DNA from: Bifidobacteriaceae bacterium
GTDB lineage: Bacteria; Actinomycetota; Actinomycetes; Actinomycetales; WQXJ01
Direction: 5' to 3'
Assembly (NCBI GenBank): GCA_031278075.1
Contig: JAITLE010000126.1
Coordinates: 1 to 5,685 of the forward strand
DNA length: 5,685 bases
A model generated the notes under the pieces. It saw nothing but the letters and a program-made list of their open reading frames with translations, ran no database searches and was not told the DNA's origin. Shown here piece after piece: positions 1 to 4,920 of this stretch; position 1 is the stretch's first letter; the number at the start of each line of letters is the position of its first letter. A program made the position numbers and the translations under genes.

Positions 1-62
1 TCCACCGATCCTCGCCTACTGCGCCGCCCCAGCCAGGCACGCTAGACGCCCCTGACCGACTG

Positions 63-81
63 GGCAGGCCACCGGCCTGCC
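63..81. terminator. GC-rich hairpin, possible terminator of a gene off the left edge
   Basis: GGCAGGCC (63-70) and GGCCTGCC (74-81) are perfect reverse complements around a 3-base loop, giving an 8-bp GC-rich stem. No T-tract follows, so it is not a classical intrinsic terminator, though T-poor hairpins occur after genes in high-GC actinobacteria. Two short plus-strand open frames entering from the left edge stop just before it (TAG at 43-45, TGA at 53-55), and either could be the tail of an upstream gene; neither tail is long enough to identify. The rest of 1-188 shows no other feature I can support. Confidence 0.35.
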
Positions 82-188
82 ATCGCCGGCCAGGAACGCC
101 CATCGCACCCGTCTAGTGCTGCTCGCCACGGCGATCATCGGTGCATCCAGGCTTAGCGGCCGTATCTGGGCACGTCGGCTGGCGCGGG

Positions 189-194
189 TATGCT
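189..194 (+). promoter_or_regulatory. -10 element TATGCT positioned for a leaderless start
   Basis: TATGCT fits the actinobacterial -10 pattern TANNNT and matches TATAAT at four of six positions. It ends six bases before the ATG at 201, so transcription would start at or within a base of the A of that ATG. No purine-rich Shine-Dalgarno stands in front of this ATG, which agrees with a leaderless mRNA. There is no good TTGACA-like -35 at 17-18 bases upstream. The call rests on motif and spacing only. Confidence 0.45.
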
Positions 195-200
195 TGGGCG

Positions 201-1268
201 ATGCCAGACCCGGTGTTTCCCGCAGTTGTCGCGCTGACTCTCGGCATCGTGCTCGCGGTCGCGGCTTTCACCCCGTTCGTCGCCGTCGCGTACCGCCGGC
301 ATGGGCGTTTGACCTGGCGGCACTCGCTGATCTGGTTGGCGTTCGTCGTCTACTTCCTCGCGATCTGGACCTACACGCTGCTGCCGCTGCCGGACCCGGA
401 TGAGCTGCGCTGCTCCAAGGCGCAACTGACACCGTTCTTCTTCATCCAAGACATGACGAACTACCCGTTGGACTCACTGCGGGCGGCGCTGACCAACCCC
501 GTGCTGCTGCAGACCGGGTTGAACGTGGCGCTGTTCCTGCCGCTCGGCTTCTTCCTCCGGGCGCTTTGGGGCAAGGGCGTGGTCTGGGCCGGCATCGTCG
601 GCGCCGGTTGGTCGTTGTTCATCGAGTTGACTCAGCTCACCGGCGTCTGGGGGATCTACCCGTGTGCCTACCGCGTCTTCGACGTCGACGATCTGATGTC
701 GAACACCCTGGGCGCGGTGTTGGGAGCGCTGCTCGCCCTGCTGGTTCCGCGGCGTTGGGTGTCCACTGAGCGCGCCCCGAGGGGCGAGCCGGCCCCGGTC
801 ACGATCGGCCGCCGTTTGACGGCGATGACGGTCGATCTGGTCGCCGTGTTGGTTCTCGGGGTCGCCGCGGCGCTCGCGGGATCCGCCGCTGAGGGTTGGG
901 AGACTGGCTCCGCTCTGGCGGAGCGCCTCACCCTGTGGGTCCCGTTCGGCGTGCAGGCCGCGTGCGTCCTCGTCTCGGGCCGCACCATCGGCGACCTCGC
1001 GACCGAACTCACGTTGCGACCCAGCCGGCCTTGGCCGCTGACACGGCGACTGATCCGCTTCTCGGCCGGGATCGGCGGCTACCAGCTGCTCGCGGCGCTC
1101 CCCTGGCCAGCCTTACAGGGCGTCTTCACGCTGGTGGCGCTCATCGCGGTGTTCGTCGCGCCCCGGGCGCGTTCCCTGGCGGGGGCGATCGCTCGCCAGA
1201 CCTTGGTCGACGCCCGGGATCTGGGCGAGCCCAGCCCGCGGGAAGTGTCACCAACGCCCGCAAGCTGA
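201..1268 (+). CDS. VanZ-like membrane protein with C-terminal RDD domain
   Basis: A 355-residue multi-pass membrane protein. The N-terminal half (about 1-185) has VanZ-family features: N108 in GLNVALFLPLGFF (106-118), E142 and Q145 in IELTQLTG, then FDVDDLMSNTLGAVLG (160-175) with D163/D164 and N168. The C-terminal half (about 200-325) looks like an RDD domain: GRRLTAMTVDL (203-213) with R204/R205 and D212 opening a membrane helix, then GRTIGDLATELTL (260-272). Likely helices lie near 5-27, 42-62, 100-122, 127-147, 164-183, 207-228, 245-259 and 305-321. VanZ is named for low-level teicoplanin resistance in the vanA cluster, but most chromosomal family members have no proven role, and no other van genes are here, so glycopeptide resistance should not be inferred. 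A GTG at 141 would add 20 residues. I prefer the ATG at 201 because a -10 hexamer sits exactly upstream and the added residues look like untranslated DNA. VanZ assignment is strong; RDD is fairly strong. Confidence 0.85.
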   Translation: MPDPVFPAVVALTLGIVLAVAAFTPFVAVAYRRHGRLTWRHSLIWLAFVVYFLAIWTYTLLPLPDPDELRCSKAQLTPFFFIQDMTNYPLDSLRAALTNPVLLQTGLNVALFLPLGFFLRALWGKGVVWAGIVGAGWSLFIELTQLTGVWGIYPCAYRVFDVDDLMSNTLGAVLGALLALLVPRRWVSTERAPRGEPAPVTIGRRLTAMTVDLVAVLVLGVAAALAGSAAEGWETGSALAERLTLWVPFGVQAACVLVSGRTIGDLATELTLRPSRPWPLTRRLIRFSAGIGGYQLLAALPWPALQGVFTLVALIAVFVAPRARSLAGAIARQTLVDARDLGEPSPREVSPTPAS

Positions 1269-1315
1269 GACGAACCCCTTCACAAAACCCAAGACTTCGT
1301 AAAGGCCGGCGAGAA

Positions 1316-1346
1316 TCGTGGTGGCACAGCGCTACCACGAAAGGAG
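1316..1346 (+). promoter_or_regulatory. Inverted repeat abutting a strong Shine-Dalgarno
   Basis: Left arm TCGTGGTGGC (1316-1325) and right arm GCTACCACGA (1331-1340) pair over ten positions, nine Watson-Crick and one G-U in RNA, around the loop ACAGC. The right arm is followed at once by AAGGAG (1341-1346), the ribosome-binding site of the ORF starting at 1355. As RNA, the hairpin would sit against the ribosome site and could tune translation or protect the mRNA 5' end. As DNA, it is an operator-sized dyad. It also lies 47 bases past the end of the VanZ-RDD gene and could act as a T-less terminator or processing site. Sequence alone does not choose between these. I see no convincing promoter in 1269-1315. 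Confidence 0.5.
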
Positions 1347-1354
1347 CACAAAGA

Positions 1355-1555
1355 ATGCGATCCGGCCCGACCCTTGCCCTGCTCGACCGCCTCGAGATCA
1401 TTCTGGAGGCCCTTTCGACCATGCCCGGCCCGCACTGCACCGAAGAACAGCTAGCCTGCGCGCTCCGCGCCCGCGGGGAACGGCCGCCCTCCCACGCTGA
1501 GCGGCGGGCTCTCGCGGCCCTCGGCCGCGACCTCGCGCCGGGCGCCGCCAGGTGA
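1355..1555 (+). CDS. Small hypothetical protein, 66 residues
   Basis: I do not recognise this family. The start is well supported: AAGGAG at 1341-1346 lies eight bases before the ATG, the best ribosome-binding site in the window. The same frame stays open upstream, but with no comparable site. The protein is soluble-looking, with no membrane segment or signal peptide. It has an N-terminal helix-like stretch LLDRLEIILEALSTM (9-23), a single Cys (C28), then TEEQLACALRARGERPPSHAERRALAALGRDL (29-60), split here by a likely turn at GERPPS (41-46). The helix, T-E-E-Q-L helix and A-E-R-R-A-L helix order recalls a helix-turn-helix half of a winged-helix regulator, but this is a loose resemblance and not an assignment. 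It follows the VanZ-RDD gene on the same strand after 86 bases and converges on the transporter gene, 31 bases from its stop, with no clear terminator hairpin between them. Confidence 0.6.
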   Translation: MRSGPTLALLDRLEIILEALSTMPGPHCTEEQLACALRARGERPPSHAERRALAALGRDLAPGAAR

Positions 1556-1586
1556 CCGCCGACGGGGGCGGATGGGAACCAGCCGG

Positions 1587-2447
1587 CTAGGCCTCAGATG
1601 GGCGGGCGGCGCCGCGTGCCAGGCGGGCCGTCCCTATCACCATGGCCGCGCCGGCCGCCGCCAACGCCACCCAGCCCCAGCCGTGTGTCTGCAAGCGCGC
1701 GTCTAGAACCCAAAAACCCAGCCCGACGGCCACGACCGGCTCCAGCACCTGGGTGGCCGGGAGTGAGGCGCCCAGGTCGCCGGCGTGGAACGCCGCCTGC
1801 TGCCACGCCGTGCCCAGCAACATCAGCGCCGCCAGCGCGTAGACCGGCCACGAACGCAACAGACCAAGCGCCCCCAGCGGCCCCAAGTGCACCACAACCA
1901 ACTCTGTGACCGGGGCGATCACGCCGTACGTGACCCCCGCGAGTGTGCCCAGCGCCAGCGCTTTCCCCGCTCCGCGCGTGAGCCAGCTCGTCACCAACAG
2001 GCAGACGCACACCGCCCCGAACGCGACGGCGGGCCAAAGCCAAGGCTGCGGGGAATCATCCACCCGGCCTTTGCTGGTGTCCCCAACTATGGTGAAGACC
2101 GCCAACGCGGCGACCACCACGAGCGACCAGCCGACGTCCGCCCGTTGGATCCGCCGGCCGTTCCAGCGAGCGGCCAAGGGCAGCGCGAAGACCATCGAGG
2201 TCACCAACACGGGCTGCACCAGCACCACGGAGCCGAAAGCCAGCGCGAGCGCCTGCAGGGCGAACCCGAACAGGTCGCCGCACGCGCCCGCCCACCAGAT
2301 CGGGGACCGGGCGAGTTCGCGGAACAGCCTCAAGCCCTTCCCGCGCTCCTCGCTGACACGTGACGCGGCATGCTGTTCTGCGACAAACGACCCCGCGAAA
2401 CACAAGGCCGAGGCCAACGCGACCGCCACCGCCAGCGCCTCCATCAT
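1587..2447 (-). CDS. DMT-superfamily (NIPA/EamA-like) membrane transporter
   Basis: A 286-residue, almost wholly hydrophobic protein with about nine membrane segments (near 3-24, 50-70, 72-92, 104-122, 135-155, 163-186, 197-217, 229-249 and 257-276). It shows the internal two-fold layout of drug/metabolite transporters: ALQALALAFGSVVLVQPVLV (63-82) in the first half is echoed by the second-half stretch with QQAAFHAGDLGASLPATQ (216-233) and VLEPVVAVGLGFW (234-246). This pattern resembles NIPA-like (Mg2+ transporter-annotated) and EamA members common in actinobacteria; the substrate cannot be read from sequence. I choose the first ATG of a tandem pair (2447 and 2444), because GGGAG lies nine bases upstream and everything further 5' overlaps malQ and is not membrane-like. 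It lies 40 bases downstream of malQ on the same strand, so co-transcription with malQ is likely. Short Arg/Ala-rich cytoplasmic tail. Confidence 0.82.
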   Translation of the reverse strand: MMEALAVAVALASALCFAGSFVAEQHAASRVSEERGKGLRLFRELARSPIWWAGACGDLFGFALQALALAFGSVVLVQPVLVTSMVFALPLAARWNGRRIQRADVGWSLVVVAALAVFTIVGDTSKGRVDDSPQPWLWPAVAFGAVCVCLLVTSWLTRGAGKALALGTLAGVTYGVIAPVTELVVVHLGPLGALGLLRSWPVYALAALMLLGTAWQQAAFHAGDLGASLPATQVLEPVVAVGLGFWVLDARLQTHGWGWVALAAAGAAMVIGTARLARGAARPSEA

Positions 2448-2456
2448 CGCGCCGCT

Positions 2457-2461
2457 CTCCC
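2457..2461 (-). promoter_or_regulatory. Ribosome-binding site that decides the transporter start
   Basis: On the minus strand GGGGGAGAG (plus-strand 2455-2463) contains a GGGAG core nine bases before the first of two tandem ATGs. An in-frame extension exists back to 2552, but it would overlap the last 65 bases of malQ and has no such site, so 2447 is the better start. Confidence 0.5.
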
Positions 2462-2487
2462 CCGGCCAGGGCTCGGCGCCCCGGCGC

Positions 2488-4674
2488 TCATCCGCCGCGC
2501 AGCACTTCGGCGATCGCCTGGAACACCGGGGAGTCCAGGACATCCTCCACATAGACCGTGTTCCCGGCCGCGTCGGCCAGCGGCACCGACCAGTTCGGAT
2601 ACTCGCGGTCGGTGCCAGGCAAGTTCTGGGTGCGGCGCTCCCCCACCAGATCCGCCAGGGACACGCCCAACATGACCGATGGCGTCGCGAGCAGGAACCG
2701 GTGCAACGCCTTGACTATCGCGAGCCCGTCCGCGCGCTGAGCCGGGTCCAGCAGACCCCGTTCCACCAGCAAGTCCACCATCTGGGCACGTTCCGCCGCG
2801 GCGACCGCGCGGGCCTCTTCCAGCGGCGTGTCGAGCAGGCCCAGGCGGTCCCGTTCCACGATGTGCTCGCCGGCCAGGTAGGCCGATGTCGGCGGCAGAT
2901 CATGGGTCGTGATCGTCGTCATCGCCAGGCGCCGGTAGCGCTCCGGCGGCAGCAGGTGGTAGCCGTCGGACTCCTTCTCGAACCAGACGATCGAATTGCC
3001 GAGCAAGCCGCGGCCGCCCAAGTACTCCCTCAGGCCCGGCGGGACCACCCCCAGGTCCTCGCCCACAACCACAGCGCCCGCCCGGGTCGCCTCCAGAATC
3101 AGGATCGAGACCATCGCCTCACGGTCGTAGGCGACATAGGTCCCCTCAGACGGACCTTGGCCCTCAGGGATCCACCACAGCCGGGTCAACCCCAAGATGT
3201 GATCGATCCTGAGCGCGCCGGCGTGGGCCAGGACAGCCCGCAGCATGGACCGGTAAGCGGCGTAGCCGGTGGCCTCGAGGGCGTCCGGCCGCCACGGCGG
3301 CTCCGACCAGCCCTGACCCATCTGGTTGAAGTAGTCCGGCGGAGCGCCCACCTGGATCTCGGTCGCGAGCAACGACTTCCGGGACCAGGCGTCCGCGCCC
3401 TCCGGGTGGACGCCGACGGCCAGATCTTTGACGATGCCGAGGCTCATCCCGCCCTCCTTGCAGAGAGCTTGGGCGGCGGCGAGTTGCTGCTCCGCGATCC
3501 ATTGCAGCCAAACATGGAATTCGATCAGCGCGGCGTTGTCCGCGGCGAATTTCGCCGCCTCGGGGGACCCATACTCGATGGTCCCCGCCAGGCCGTGGTC
3601 GCTCAGAGCGCTCCACAAAGCGAAGTCGCCGATCGCAGGCTGGCGTTCCGCCCTGAACCGGTCCAAATCCGCCTCGCGCGCCGGGCTGCGCGGCACGTTG
3701 TACAGCACCTCCAAGGCGGCGCGCTTGAGCGGCCAGGAACGGTCGCGGTCCAACATGGTCGCGTCGGCGTTGTCTATCCGGGCACGGGCCGCGAGCGAGT
3801 CGACTTGCGAGCGCGCCTCTTCCTCGGCGGTCGCATATTCGTCGATCGCCTCAGGCCTGATGTAAAACGGATTCGTGAAATCCCTTGTCGCCGGCAGGTA
3901 GGGCGACGGCGTGTAAGGCGGGACAGGCTCGGCGGCATGGATCGGGTTGATCAACACGAAGTCCGCCCCTTCCGCTTTGGCGAGCGCGTGGCCCAAAGTC
4001 CCCAGATCCACGAAGTCGCCTGTGCCCCAGGATTGGCGCGACCTCGCGGAATAGAGCTGCACCATCGGACCCCACACCGAATGGGCCCGGAGCGCCTCAG
4101 GCAACTCGAGCCGGTCTGGGCACACCGCGAGGACGCCTTCCGCGAAGACCCCACCCGAGGCGCGCACCCTCAGGCGGTGCCAACCGAGCGGCAAGTCGCC
4201 GGGCAGCTCGACGTGCCGACGCGCCAACGCGCGGCCGTCCACGTCGCGCCGGTCGGCATCGTCCGCTGTGAACGCCGCGACGTCCACTCGACGGCCGCCG
4301 CCTTCGAACGCGGGGTCCTCGTCGAGATCGATCCAGACCTCCGCCTCGGCGCCCAGCGGCAACGTGATGGGCGCCCAAACCGCCGCGCCTTGGCGGACGA
4401 CGACGCTGGCGGGCGCCGCGCGGCGCCAACTCTTGTCGTCGAAGGCGCGGAGTTCGGCGGCGATCTCAGCGCGTGAGCCGGTCTTGACGCCGAGCGCGCC
4501 GAGGACCGCTTTGACGGTCTTGGCTGGCACGCGCGTGAGTTGACCTTTCCAATTGGTGTACTCGGTGGTGACGCCATACTTGCTGGCCAACTGGGCCAAT
4601 TCGAGGCTCGGTTCGTCGCCTGTCCCGTTCATCGCGGCGAGAAATCTGCCCCTGGGCGTCGAGATGTCGCTCAT
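2488..4674 (-). CDS. malQ: 4-alpha-glucanotransferase (amylomaltase/disproportionating enzyme), GH77
   Basis: A 728-residue cytoplasmic enzyme that moves alpha-1,4-glucan segments between maltodextrins, releasing glucose, in maltodextrin and glycogen metabolism. The catalytic set is intact: nucleophile D491 in RIDHILGLTRLWWIPEG (489-505), acid/base E539 in VVGEDLG (536-542), and transition-state D592 in TTHDLPPTSAYLAG (589-602). Spacings of 48 and 53 residues match the GH77 family. Other signature stretches are YSARSRQSWGTGDF (208-221), PSPYLPATR (256-264), KDLAVGVHPEGADAW (416-430) and PNWSVPL (693-699). Residues 1 to about 195 form the extra N-terminal region seen in the long MalQ type (as in E. 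coli and mycobacteria, about 700 residues) and absent from the short thermophile amylomaltases. The HDLPPT variant in place of HDLPT is, to my knowledge, usual for actinobacterial members. The start ATG at 4674 has no Shine-Dalgarno but has a -10 hexamer placed for leaderless transcription; the next Met (residue 15, 4632) is less likely. First gene of a probable two-gene unit with the transporter. Confidence 0.96.
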   Translation of the reverse strand: MSDISTPRGRFLAAMNGTGDEPSLELAQLASKYGVTTEYTNWKGQLTRVPAKTVKAVLGALGVKTGSRAEIAAELRAFDDKSWRRAAPASVVVRQGAAVWAPITLPLGAEAEVWIDLDEDPAFEGGGRRVDVAAFTADDADRRDVDGRALARRHVELPGDLPLGWHRLRVRASGGVFAEGVLAVCPDRLELPEALRAHSVWGPMVQLYSARSRQSWGTGDFVDLGTLGHALAKAEGADFVLINPIHAAEPVPPYTPSPYLPATRDFTNPFYIRPEAIDEYATAEEEARSQVDSLAARARIDNADATMLDRDRSWPLKRAALEVLYNVPRSPAREADLDRFRAERQPAIGDFALWSALSDHGLAGTIEYGSPEAAKFAADNAALIEFHVWLQWIAEQQLAAAQALCKEGGMSLGIVKDLAVGVHPEGADAWSRKSLLATEIQVGAPPDYFNQMGQGWSEPPWRPDALEATGYAAYRSMLRAVLAHAGALRIDHILGLTRLWWIPEGQGPSEGTYVAYDREAMVSILILEATRAGAVVVGEDLGVVPPGLREYLGGRGLLGNSIVWFEKESDGYHLLPPERYRRLAMTTITTHDLPPTSAYLAGEHIVERDRLGLLDTPLEEARAVAAAERAQMVDLLVERGLLDPAQRADGLAIVKALHRFLLATPSVMLGVSLADLVGERRTQNLPGTDREYPNWSVPLADAAGNTVYVEDVLDSPVFQAIAEVLRGG

Positions 4675-4680
4675 AGCTAA

Positions 4681-4686
4681 AGGTTA
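4681..4686 (-). promoter_or_regulatory. -10 element TAACCT positioned for leaderless malQ mRNA
   Basis: Read on the minus strand, TAACCT fits TANNNT and is followed by six bases (TTAGCT) and then the malQ ATG, so the transcript would begin at the start codon. No Shine-Dalgarno is present in the preceding bases. No clear -35 is seen at 17-18 bases further upstream. The site overlaps a small perfect dyad, GCTAA/TTAGC with a 3-base spacer (4676-4688), which could be chance or a regulator contact. The match to TATAAT beyond TANNNT is weak. Confidence 0.42.
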
Positions 4687-4735
4687 GCCCAGCGCACGGA
4701 CGCCTCCTGGGGCCGGGTCCCGGGTGGCTCGTCAG

Positions 4736-4759
4736 GCGCGGGCGGAGGCGTTCCCGCGC
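4736..4759. repeat. GC-rich dyad in the malQ/zinc-ribbon divergent gap
   Basis: GCGCGGG (4736-4742) and CCCGCGC (4753-4759) are perfect reverse complements around a 10-base loop. It lies in the 246-base gap 4675-4920 between the divergent starts. In DNA this rich in G and C such a dyad can arise by chance. The rest of the gap shows no convincing plus-strand -10/-35 pair for the gene at 4921; the candidates I tested (around 4806-4816 and 4901) do not fit TANNNT. Confidence 0.2.
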
Positions 4760-4920
4760 GCCATCGAGTTGTCGGCTCCACTGGTCATCTGCCCCAGGGC
4801 TTTGCGATGATAGATGCCAAGTTTGCCCAGGGCGGCCCTGTGGCCGTCCTGTGTCCGTAGCGCCAGCGCGACACCCCGACAGGAAAAGTCCGCGCCTGAG
4901 TAAACAAGGAAGGGCGGCAA

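Noticed and set aside
201..1268. Glycopeptide (teicoplanin) resistance gene vanZ
   Set aside because: Only the fold family matches. There are no vanHAX or other resistance genes nearby, and the RDD fusion differs from the plasmid-borne VanZ.
896..1354. Upstream extension of the 66-residue ORF to a GTG at 896
   Set aside because: This stretch overlaps the VanZ-RDD gene in another frame, is Arg/Pro-rich shadow sequence, and lacks a ribosome site; the AAGGAG at 1341 points to the ATG at 1355.
1556..1586. Bidirectional terminator between the converging genes
   Set aside because: The only dyad is the short palindrome AGCCGGCT (1581-1588), which has no loop and no T-tract; this is too weak to call.
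2448..2552. N-terminal extension of the transporter by 35 residues
   Set aside because: It overlaps the end of malQ, is polar and Arg/Cys-rich, and has no ribosome site as good as the one serving 2447.
1906..4476. 856-codon plus-strand open frame opposite malQ and the transporter gene
   Set aside because: It is antisense to two well-identified genes. The translation is Arg/Gln/His/Pro-rich with no domain I recognise, and stop-free antisense frames are common in GC-rich coding DNA.
4713..4723. CCGGG/CCCGG dyad upstream of malQ as an operator
   Set aside because: Only five base pairs of pure G/C, which is expected by chance in this composition.
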